Source: Microbispora rosea subsp. aerata (GTDB lineage: Bacteria; Actinomycetota; Actinomycetes; Streptosporangiales; Streptosporangiaceae). From it: a DNA stretch of 64,000 nucleotides. Positions 17,928 through 25,313 of this stretch are shown in pieces; positions within the stretch are counted from its first letter, which is position 1, and each line of letters begins with the position of its first letter. The stretch covers positions 1-64,000 of the forward strand of contig NZ_BMPY01000026.1 of assembly GCF_014647835.1 (NCBI RefSeq). Reading direction: 5' to 3'. A model generated the notes under the pieces. It saw only the letters and a list, made by a program, of their open reading frames with translations, did not search any database and was not told where the DNA came from. The position numbers and the translations under genes were made by a program.

Positions 17928-19082
17928 GTGTCATGGCGGCTCCCGGGCTCAGAGCCGACGGGGGAGGCCATCCCCTGCGTCGTGCTGGCCGACCGCGCGG
18001 GCTGCACCGAGTTCGCCGTTCTCCAGGAGATCCTGCACCGGCTCGGCGTGCCGAGCGTACGCGTGGACGCCGAGAGCGTGCCCTCGCTGCGGCTGTCCAC
18101 CCGGGTCGCCGAGGCCGGCCCAGGCACCACGGCGTACGGTGCCGAAAACCGGGTGGCGGACGAGGCCGAAACTCAGAAGGACGAGGACGCGCACGAGGCG
18201 GCGGGCCGCGATCGGGCCGTCGGCGGGACGTGCGGCGTGCTCGACCTGGACGGACGCCGCATCGCCCCGACCGTGGTCTGGGCGCGTCACTTCTCCCCCC
18301 GGGCCATGCCGGTGGCGGACGACGCCGCGCGGACCCTCCTGCGGTCGGAGTCCTGGCACGCGATCGTCGGCCAGCTCCGCTCGCTCGCGCCGGTGAGCCT
18401 GCCCGGCAACCGGCCGGGCCGCCTGGAGCAGCTCGCGGGCGCGGCGGCGGCCGGGGTCCGCGTGCCGAGGACGGTCGTCACCACCGATCCGGCGCGGGCG
18501 GCCGCCGCGCTGCCGGACGGCAAGGTCGTGGTCAAGGTCGTCGGGGAGCACTTCGTCGAGACCACGCCCGGCCTTCTGACCGGGGCGCTCCCCGAGATCA
18601 CGTCCCGCGCGGAGCTGCTGCGCAGGCCCGCCCTCGACTACCCGGTCATCGTGCAGGAACACGTCGAGCACGACGCCGAGCTGCGGGTCTACTACGTCGC
18701 CGGCGCAATGCACGCCTACGCCGTCGGCAAGCGCGCCCCCGACTCACCGTGGCGGGAGGAGGCCGAGGTGACGGTCACGCCGGTCGCCGCCCCGCCCGCC
18801 GCCGCCGGCGCCGTACGGCGGCTCGCGAACCTGTGGGGCTTGACCTACGGCGCCTTCGACCTGCTGCTCGACGCGGGCGAGGTGGTGTTCCTCGAGGTCA
18901 ACACCGACGGCGACTGGCGCTGGTTCGAGACGAAGGCCGGCGGGCGGGCGGTGTCCACGGCCGTGGCTCGGGCGATCCGGACGCTCCACCTGGCGGCCCT
19001 GGGGAACGCCGGGCCGCCGTCGCCGCTCGAACTCGTCGACTTCCTCCTTCTGGGCGCTCGGACACCCGGTTTCCGCCGGTGA
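17928..19082 (+). CDS. ATP-grasp domain protein, RimK/peptide-maturase-like
   Basis: About 384 residues. The N-terminal pre-ATP-grasp part is PCVVLADRAGCTEFAVLQEI, and residues 200-370 form the ATP-grasp fold. KVVVKVVGEHF supplies the nucleotide lysine, VIVQEHVEHDAELRVYYV the central strand, and VFLEVNTDGDWRWFE the Mg-binding Glu/Asn pair. Such ligases form amide bonds (RimK, graspetide maturases, peptide ligases). The start is uncertain. A GTG at 17928 has GGAG upstream, while the frame stays open to a TTG at 17712 that coincides with a -35 hexamer. It precedes a SARP gene by 40 bp and may belong to the peptide cluster. A direct role is inference. Confidence 0.65.
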   Translation: MSWRLPGSEPTGEAIPCVVLADRAGCTEFAVLQEILHRLGVPSVRVDAESVPSLRLSTRVAEAGPGTTAYGAENRVADEAETQKDEDAHEAAGRDRAVGGTCGVLDLDGRRIAPTVVWARHFSPRAMPVADDAARTLLRSESWHAIVGQLRSLAPVSLPGNRPGRLEQLAGAAAAGVRVPRTVVTTDPARAAAALPDGKVVVKVVGEHFVETTPGLLTGALPEITSRAELLRRPALDYPVIVQEHVEHDAELRVYYVAGAMHAYAVGKRAPDSPWREEAEVTVTPVAAPPAAAGAVRRLANLWGLTYGAFDLLLDAGEVVFLEVNTDGDWRWFETKAGGRAVSTAVARAIRTLHLAALGNAGPPSPLELVDFLLLGARTPGFRR

Positions 19083-19122
19083 CCGGGGCCGCCAGGACAT
19101 ATCCGGACCAAGGAAAAGCGCA

Positions 19123-20931
19123 ATGGGTGACGTGACCTCGCCTGAACTGCATTGCTCGATCCTCGGCCCGCTGGAGGTCCGCGTGGCGGGCCGCGGGGCC
19201 GTCATCGGCGCCCCCAAACAACGGCTCCTCCTGGCGATACTGCTATGCCACGCGAACGCGGTCATCGCGTCCGATCAGCTGATCGACTCGCTGTGGGGCG
19301 AGACCCCGCCGCGTACGGCACGCAAGAACCTGCAGGTCTACGTGTCCGCGCTACGCAAGATCGTCGGTGACCGGATCAGCTTCCAGGGGTGGGGTTACCG
19401 CATGCGGGCCACCAGCGAGGAGCTCGACCTGCTGCGTTTCCTGGAACTGGGCAAGTCTGGGCGCGCCGCCGCCCGGAGCGGAGACCTCGTTTCGGCCGCC
19501 GCGCTGCTGGGCGACGCCGTCCGCCTGTGGCGGACCCGGCCGCTCGAGGAGTTTTGCCACGTCCCGCTCGTCGCCGCGGAGGTGGGCCGCTTCACCGAGC
19601 TCTTCCTGTCGATCTACGAGGACTGGGTGGAGCTGGAGATCGAGCTGGGCCGGCACGTCGAGGCGCTCACCTCCCTCGACATCGTGGCGGCGCGCTTCCC
19701 CACCCGCGAACGCATCACCGCGGCCAGGATGACCGCGCTGGCGCGGTGCGGCCGGACCGCCGAGGCCCTGGCGACCTTCGACAACCTGCGCCGGCACCTC
19801 GCCGCCGAGATGGGCATCGACCCCAGCCCCATGATCGGCAAGCTCTACCAGTCGATCCTCCGCGGTGAGGGGCCCCCGCCCGTGCGGCTTCCCGGCCTGG
19901 CCGTCGCCGCCCAGCCCCGGCCCGTGCGCGCCCTGGCGAACCGGCTGCCCCGCGACATCCACGACTTCGTGGGCCGTGAGGCGGAGATCCGGCGCATCCT
20001 CGACGAGCCCGCGCCCGTCACCCTGATCACGGGCGGGCTCGGCACCGGCAAGACCACCCTCGCCGTGCACGTCGCGCACATGCTCGCGCCCGCTTACCCG
20101 GACGGCGCCGTGGTCATCTCGCTGCGGCGAGGCGGTGTCACCCGGTCGGCGGCGGAAATCCAGCGGGAGATCCTGGAAGACGTCGGCCTGGACGTCGGCG
20201 GCGTACGCGAGGACGACGTGCTGGCCGCCATCTGGCGGTCGTGGCTCGCCGACCGGAAGGTCCTGCTGGTCCTCGACGACGCCCCGGACGAGTCGAGCGT
20301 ACGCACGCTGCTGCCGGGCACCGCGTCGAGCAGGGTGCTGGTGACGAGCCAGAGCAGGCTCAGCGGGCTGGAGTCGGTGGCCCGGATCGGACTGGAGGAC
20401 CTGTGCCCCAGCGAGGGCATCGAGTTTCTGAGCCGGCTCGTCGGCCGCGACCGCGTCCACGGCGACCTGCCCGCCGTGCTGCGGATCTTCCGCAGGTGCG
20501 GGCTGTCGCCCCTGGTCCTGCGCGTGCTCGGGGGCCGGCTCGCCCGGCTGCCGCATCTGCCGCTCGGCATGCTCGCCGACCGGCTGGAACGCACCGAGAA
20601 CGTGCTGGACGAGTTCGTCGCGGGCGACGTGTCGCTGCGCCGGCGGTTCGAGGACTCCTACGCCCGCCCCGCGTGGCCGCACCGCGCCGCGTTCGCCGCC
20701 CTCGGCGCGCTCGACGGCCCGGTCTTCGGGCACGAGGAACTCGTCGCGGCCCTGGACGGCGTCGAAGGGCCCGGCGAGCGGGTCATCGAGCTGCTGCTGG
20801 AGGCCAACGTCCTGTCGATCACGCCGATCGAGACCGACGCCGACGTGGTCGCCCACTCCATGGCGTACTCGATGTCACCGCTCGCCCACCGATTCGCGGT
20901 CGAGCTCCGCGGGGACGGATGCCGCCGCTGA
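19123..20931 (+). CDS. AfsR-type SARP transcriptional activator with NB-ARC domain
   Basis: The 602-residue regulator has an OmpR-like DNA-binding domain (residues 5-95; LLLAILLCHANAVIASDQLI, NLQVYVSALRKIVG), a bacterial transcriptional activator domain (about 100-245), and an NB-ARC/STAND ATPase domain from about residue 290 (P-loop ITGGLGTGKTT, sensor LLVLDDAPDE). It lacks the long TPR tail of full AfsR. SARPs activate antibiotic clusters by binding 11-bp-period heptamer repeats. Such repeats occur at 28959-28976. AAGGA precedes the ATG. Its last 57 bp overlap the convergent MFS gene. Confidence 0.88.
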   Translation: MGDVTSPELHCSILGPLEVRVAGRGAVIGAPKQRLLLAILLCHANAVIASDQLIDSLWGETPPRTARKNLQVYVSALRKIVGDRISFQGWGYRMRATSEELDLLRFLELGKSGRAAARSGDLVSAAALLGDAVRLWRTRPLEEFCHVPLVAAEVGRFTELFLSIYEDWVELEIELGRHVEALTSLDIVAARFPTRERITAARMTALARCGRTAEALATFDNLRRHLAAEMGIDPSPMIGKLYQSILRGEGPPPVRLPGLAVAAQPRPVRALANRLPRDIHDFVGREAEIRRILDEPAPVTLITGGLGTGKTTLAVHVAHMLAPAYPDGAVVISLRRGGVTRSAAEIQREILEDVGLDVGGVREDDVLAAIWRSWLADRKVLLVLDDAPDESSVRTLLPGTASSRVLVTSQSRLSGLESVARIGLEDLCPSEGIEFLSRLVGRDRVHGDLPAVLRIFRRCGLSPLVLRVLGGRLARLPHLPLGMLADRLERTENVLDEFVAGDVSLRRRFEDSYARPAWPHRAAFAALGALDGPVFGHEELVAALDGVEGPGERVIELLLEANVLSITPIETDADVVAHSMAYSMSPLAHRFAVELRGDGCRR

Positions 20932-22290
20932 GGGCGCGGAACCGTTCGCCCCGGAACCGCCGGGCCCGCCCGCGTCGGCGCGGGCGGCGTCCGCGTCCGC
21001 GACGGCAGCAGAGCCGGGAGCCTCGGCATCGGCGGCTTTGGGAGCCGTGGAATCGGCGGCGTCGGGCTCGGCGTCGGCCGGCACGTCGAGGCTGCGCAGC
21101 GCGGGGCTGATCGAGGCCAGCGCGCACCCCGCCGCGAGCAGGCCGCCCACGACCACCAGCGCGCCCGGACCACCGACATACTCCGCCAGCAGGCCGCCGA
21201 GCAGCGGCCCGACCGGGGTCAGGCCCATGCTCGCCATGGTGAACAGCGAGACCAGCCGCCCCATCATCGTGTCCGGCACGAGCCTGGCGACCAGCACGCG
21301 CAAGACCACGTTGAGCGCCGGCACCGCGACCATCGCGAGGAACAGCGGCACCACCGGCCAGTACGGCCCGAACGGCAGGGCGGTCGCGCAGACCGACAGC
21401 GCGAAGAACCCGACCACCGCCAGCATCAGCTTCCCGGGCGGCAGCAGACGCCCGATCTTGGCCGAGAGGGTCGCACCCAGCAGGCCGCCGAGGCCCAGCC
21501 CGGCCAGCACCAGGCCCGTCGTGGTCGAGTCGCCGCCGCGCGCCTCCACCATGACGATGACCGGCAGCAGCAGCGCGTTCGCGACGAGGTTGGCGACCAG
21601 GGAGAACGCGAGCCCGGCGCGCAGGCCGCGCTGCCGCCACAACCAGCCCGCCGCCTCCATGACGTCCGCCCGTATCCCGGTCTTCCGGCGCTCCTGCGCC
21701 CCCTCCGGGTATCTGGGCACCCGCGCGAGCACCGCGCACACCAGCGAGATGAGATAGGTGAGCGCGTCCACGGCGAACGGGAAGGCCCTACCCAGGCCGA
21801 ACAGGAAACCGCCGAGCGGCGGCCCGGCGAGGGAGGCCGCGTGTCCCCGCGCCTCCTCCTGGGCGTACGCCTCGGGAAGCTGCTCGGGAGCCACGACGGC
21901 GCGGATCGCGGCCGCCCTGGCAGGGCTGAAGAACGAGTCGGCCGCGCCGTTCACCACCGCGACCAGCACGATCTGCCACAGCGCCTCGCGACCGGTCAGG
22001 ATGGCCACGGTGAGCGCGGCCAGGGTGAGAAACCTGACCGCCTCCGCCGTGATCACGATCCGGCGGCGGTCCCACCGGTCCACCCATGCTCCCGCGGGCA
22101 GGGAGATCAGCAGGTTGGTGGTGATCCGGCAGGCGCTGACCAGCCCGGCCACCGCGGCGGAACCGGTGACGGCCAGGATCAGCAGCGGGAAGGCCACCCA
22201 GGTGAGCGTCGTTCCCATCTCCGAGGCCGCCGCGCCGATCCAGAGCATCTGGAACCGGAAATTGCGCCGCAGCGGTGGCAGCTCGCTCAT
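20875..22290 (-). CDS. MFS transporter, exporter-like
   Basis: The 471-residue protein has 12 predicted membrane segments (MFS_3/enterobactin-exporter-like group; start ELPPLRRNFRFQMLWIGAAA, loop AGAWVDRWDRRRIVI). The C-terminal 65 residues are a low-complexity Ala/Asp/Pro tail, which overlaps the SARP gene end antisense. AGGGGGAG lies four bases before the ATG at 22290. It follows the P450 gene on the same strand after a repeat array of mini-ORFs, so it may be co-transcribed with the RiPP operon and export the product. Confidence 0.82.
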   Translation of the reverse strand: MSELPPLRRNFRFQMLWIGAAASEMGTTLTWVAFPLLILAVTGSAAVAGLVSACRITTNLLISLPAGAWVDRWDRRRIVITAEAVRFLTLAALTVAILTGREALWQIVLVAVVNGAADSFFSPARAAAIRAVVAPEQLPEAYAQEEARGHAASLAGPPLGGFLFGLGRAFPFAVDALTYLISLVCAVLARVPRYPEGAQERRKTGIRADVMEAAGWLWRQRGLRAGLAFSLVANLVANALLLPVIVMVEARGGDSTTTGLVLAGLGLGGLLGATLSAKIGRLLPPGKLMLAVVGFFALSVCATALPFGPYWPVVPLFLAMVAVPALNVVLRVLVARLVPDTMMGRLVSLFTMASMGLTPVGPLLGGLLAEYVGGPGALVVVGGLLAAGCALASISPALRSLDVPADAEPDAADSTAPKAADAEAPGSAAVADADAARADAGGPGGSGANGSAPSAAASVPAELDRESVGER

Positions 22291-22584
22291 GACTCCCCCT
22301 CGCCTCGCGGCTCGGGCTCGCATGCGCGAGACGCACTGTGCCTATTGATTCGCTCGCTACGCTCGCTCATGACTCCCCCTCGCCTCGCGGCTCGGGGTTC
22401 GGTCGTGCCGGAGGCGCGCAACCCGGCACCTCGCCGGACGCACAGTGTCTATCGACTCGCTCGCCACGCTCGCTCATGACACCCCCTCGCCTCGCGGCTC
22501 GGGGTTCGGTCGTGCCGGAGGCGCGCAACCCGGCACCTCGCCGGACACACAGTGTCTATCGACTCGCTCGCCACGCTCGCTCAT
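22287..22584 (-). repeat. Tandem 107/107/80-bp repeat encoding ATGA-chained mini-ORFs
   Basis: Three direct repeats start at 22584, 22477 and 22370 (minus strand). The first two are 107 bp and nearly identical, and the third is an 80-bp deleted version. Each copy begins ATGAGCGAGCG preceded by GAGGGGG. Periods of 107 and 80 are both 2 modulo 3, so each copy encodes a short peptide (36, 36 and 27 residues; MSER[G/S]ER[V/I][D/N]RH start) whose TGA overlaps the next ATG. The last overlaps the MFS start. The pattern gives a chain of translation-coupling units. Confidence 0.85.
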
Positions 22585-22672
22585 GCCGTCACCTTCGTCA
22601 GTAGGTGCTCCGAGCGTCCCAACCGGTGGTTGACGGTCAGTAGGGACGCGGTATGGACCCGGTATGCGGCCC

Positions 22673-23872
22673 TCAGCCGCGCAGACGTACGGGCAGCTCG
22701 GCCAGGCCCCTGTTGAGGTAGTTGCCTTGCCACGTCAACCGCTCGGGCGCGACCGCCAGGGCCATGCGGGGGAACCGGTCGAGGATCGCGCGCAGCGCCA
22801 CGGTCACCTCCAACCTGGCCAGCGAGGCGCCCAGGCAGAAGTGCGTCCCCAGGCCGAAGGTCAGATGGCGCGCGGCCGTGGCCCGGCCGATGTCGAGCAC
22901 GTCGGGGTCGGCGTGCCGGGCGGGGTCGCGGTTGGCCCCGGCGATCGACAGCAGGACCCTGCTGCCCGCCGGGATGACCGTGCCGGCGACGAGCACGTCC
23001 TGCGACGCCGTCCGCATCGTGCCGAAGGGCCCCGGGGTGTGGAAGCGCAGCAGCTCCTCCACCGCGTGCGGCAGCGCGCCCGGCTCCGCGCGCAGCGCGG
23101 CGAGCGTGTCGGGCCGGGTGAGCAGCGCCGCCATCGACATGCCGATCATCTGGGCGGTGCTCTCATAGCCGGCGAACAGCAGCGTCGCGCAGAGCGAGAC
23201 CACCTCGTCCCGGCTGACCGGCCCGCTCGGGTCCCAGGCCGCGACGATGGCCGTGACCACGTCGTCGCCGGGGTCCGGCCGCCGGGGTCCCGGCCGCCGC
23301 CGCGCCACCTGTTCGTGGAAGTAGGCGTCGATCCGGTCGAGGTTCGCCTGCACCTTGGCCCGGTCGCGCACCGGCCTGGCGAAGACGGACGCCGCGCACG
23401 CGTACAGCTCGGGCTCGTCGGCGGCGGGGACGCCGAGCAGCTTGCACATCACCCGGAAGGAGAAGGCGTGCGCGAAGGGCATGAGGTCGGCCGGGTCGTC
23501 CCGCACGACGACGTCGAGCAGCTCGGCGGCGGCCGCCTCCGCCACCGGACGGTACGCCTCCACCCGGCCCGGGGTGAGCCAGGGCGAGACGAGCCGGCGG
23601 AGTCTCGTGTGGTGCGGCGGGTCGTGCCCCACCAGCGTGACGTCCAGCGCGCGGCGCGTCGGCGGGTAGGGGTCGGTGCGCCCGCCCCGCATCGACAGAA
23701 GGGGGTTCAGGAAGGCCGCGCGGACGTCCTTGTCCCGCGTGATCAGCCACACCTGCCTGCCCGCTGGCGTGGTGACCCGCGCGACCGGGCAGCTCTCACG
23801 GAACGGCGCGAGACGTGAGTAGGGATCGGCGGGGAACCCGGAATCGAAGGGCGTCGGCGTACCCGTCGTCAT
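22673..23872 (-). CDS. Cytochrome P450
   Basis: The 399-residue soluble bacterial P450 has the I-helix motif LLFAGYESTAQ (about residues 235-245), ExxR in VEELLRFH (about 279), and the heme-ligand loop FGLGTHFCLGASLAR with Cys near residue 348. Length and lack of a membrane anchor are typical for actinomycete CYP105/107-like enzymes. No ferredoxin gene is adjacent. It is last in the minus-strand biosynthetic run and its ATG overlaps the upstream 58-codon ORF by 4 bp. Role inferred: oxidation or cross-linking of the peptide or a sugar. Confidence 0.88.
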   Translation of the reverse strand: MTTGTPTPFDSGFPADPYSRLAPFRESCPVARVTTPAGRQVWLITRDKDVRAAFLNPLLSMRGGRTDPYPPTRRALDVTLVGHDPPHHTRLRRLVSPWLTPGRVEAYRPVAEAAAAELLDVVVRDDPADLMPFAHAFSFRVMCKLLGVPAADEPELYACAASVFARPVRDRAKVQANLDRIDAYFHEQVARRRPGPRRPDPGDDVVTAIVAAWDPSGPVSRDEVVSLCATLLFAGYESTAQMIGMSMAALLTRPDTLAALRAEPGALPHAVEELLRFHTPGPFGTMRTASQDVLVAGTVIPAGSRVLLSIAGANRDPARHADPDVLDIGRATAARHLTFGLGTHFCLGASLARLEVTVALRAILDRFPRMALAVAPERLTWQGNYLNRGLAELPVRLRG

Positions 23873-24045
23873 CTGCGCGCCTCCATCCGCTCCACCACAC
23901 GGAACCCCTCACCATGCTCACCACGGCCGGCCACAGACGGCTCCCCGCGACCGATCCCGGAAGACGCGGCGCCGCCGATCTCGGGTGACACCGCACGGCC
24001 GAGCTCGGAGAGATCCGCGTGGATCGCAGGCGGGACCACCGTCAT
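23869..24045 (-). CDS. 58-residue ORF, expanded copy of the glycosyltransferase tail
   Basis: A complete 58-codon frame starts at ATG 24045 (overlapping the glycosyltransferase stop) and ends at 23869 (overlapping the P450 start). Its last 18 residues are GEHGEGFRVVERMEARR-like and nearly repeat the C-terminus of the glycosyltransferase, and AVSPEIG is also shared. At the DNA level 23871-23932 and 24044-24105 are about 93 percent identical. It looks like a tandem duplication of the upstream gene's 3' end, with extra sequence between the shared blocks, that kept both ATGA junctions. Function unknown. It may only maintain translational coupling. Confidence 0.5.
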   Translation of the reverse strand: MTVVPPAIHADLSELGRAVSPEIGGAASSGIGRGEPSVAGRGEHGEGFRVVERMEARR

Positions 24046-25313
24046 CTGCGCGCCTCCATCCGCTCCACCACACGGAACCCCTCACTGTGCTCGCCACGGC
24101 CGATCTCGGGTGACACCGCGTCGCCGGTCGCAGGCGTTTCCATCTGGGCGGTTCTTTCCGTGGTGAGGGAGGCCGCCGCGATCACATGGTCGGCCGCCGA
24201 ACGGGCGCCGTCCCACCGCAGGCCGCCGCCCACCTGCCGTACGCGCTCGTGCAAAGCGCCGTCGTCACGGGCCGCCGCCAGCGCCGCGACGCCCGACCCC
24301 GGCAGGTCGCCGCCGGGGAACCGGACCGCCACCCCAGCCCGTACGCACGCCTCCGACAGCAGCGGCTGCTCCGACCCTGCGGGCGCGACGGCGAGCGGCT
24401 TGCCGTGCCGCAGCGCGGCCAGCACCGGGGACGTCGTGCCGTTCGTGAGCACGAGCGCGGCCCGCTCGACCAGCGGCCCCATCCAAGGCCGGCGGACCAC
24501 GAGGATGTCGGCGCCGTCGGCCGGGCTCGGGTCGCCGCTGCGGGCCTGCTCCACCACCGCCTGGAACGGGCCCCCGGTGAACGCCTCGTTCAGCGCCGGC
24601 CACATGCTCCGCCCGCCGAACTGCCGTCCCAGGTGCACGTAGACGACCGGTTTGCCCACCCGGGCCACGTGCCGGTCGATGCGGTCGACCTCACCGGGGT
24701 CGGCCGCCGGCTCCCACTGGCACGGCCCCACGTGCCGCACCCCCTCGGGCAGCACGGCGCCGGGATACTCCAGCGCGGGGCCGCCGCGCAGCAGCAGGCC
24801 GGAGCCGATCAGCGGCCGGTCGGGCCTGCGGTCGCGGCGCGGCGGCAGGCCGACCCGCCCGCGCAGCTCCCCGTAGTGGCGCAGCATCTCGCGCAGGCGC
24901 CACTCGCGCTGCACCACGTGCTGCGGCTCGCCGTCGCCTCCCGCGGCGTACGTCCACAGGTGGGCGGCGAAGCCGAGCACCACGACCGGCAGGTCGAGCG
25001 CCTCGGCGGCGAGCAGCGCGCCGTGACCGAGAAGCGAGGTGACCAGCACGTCGGCCCGGACCTCGCGGGCGACGTGCCGCACCGCCCGATATTGCGCCTC
25101 GCCGCCGTGGGCCCAGCGGCCGACGGAAAAGCCGCCGGTCCCCTCGTACTCGGCCGCGTCGAGCGCGGCCAGGCCGGCGAGGTCGACCGTGCGCGCGGCG
25201 CCGGACCGGCCGAGGACGAGCACGCGGTGTCCCCGGCGGCGCAGCTCCCGCCCCACGGCGAGCGCGGGATAGAGGTAGCCCGGGTCGCTGAACGTGCAGA
25301 GCAGGACGTTCAT
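24042..25313 (-). CDS. GT1-family (UGT/MGT-like) glycosyltransferase
   Basis: The 423-residue GT-B enzyme starts MNVLLCTFSDPGYLYPALAV, the usual N-terminal Rossmann start of macrolide-type glycosyltransferases. The C-terminal donor domain has KPVVYVHLGRQFGG, the acceptor-side LVLTNGTTSPVLAALRHGKP (in place of the common HGG motif), and AGSEQPLLSEACVRAGVAV. The Gly-Thr-Thr variation of HGGxGT suggests altered donor use or reduced activity. The last 35 residues are an unusual extension that is duplicated in the next ORF. It overlaps the prolyl oligopeptidase stop by 4 bp. No sugar biosynthesis genes are near, so a common NDP-sugar is likely. Confidence 0.82.
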   Translation of the reverse strand: MNVLLCTFSDPGYLYPALAVGRELRRRGHRVLVLGRSGAARTVDLAGLAALDAAEYEGTGGFSVGRWAHGGEAQYRAVRHVAREVRADVLVTSLLGHGALLAAEALDLPVVVLGFAAHLWTYAAGGDGEPQHVVQREWRLREMLRHYGELRGRVGLPPRRDRRPDRPLIGSGLLLRGGPALEYPGAVLPEGVRHVGPCQWEPAADPGEVDRIDRHVARVGKPVVYVHLGRQFGGRSMWPALNEAFTGGPFQAVVEQARSGDPSPADGADILVVRRPWMGPLVERAALVLTNGTTSPVLAALRHGKPLAVAPAGSEQPLLSEACVRAGVAVRFPGGDLPGSGVAALAAARDDGALHERVRQVGGGLRWDGARSAADHVIAAASLTTERTAQMETPATGDAVSPEIGRGEHSEGFRVVERMEARR

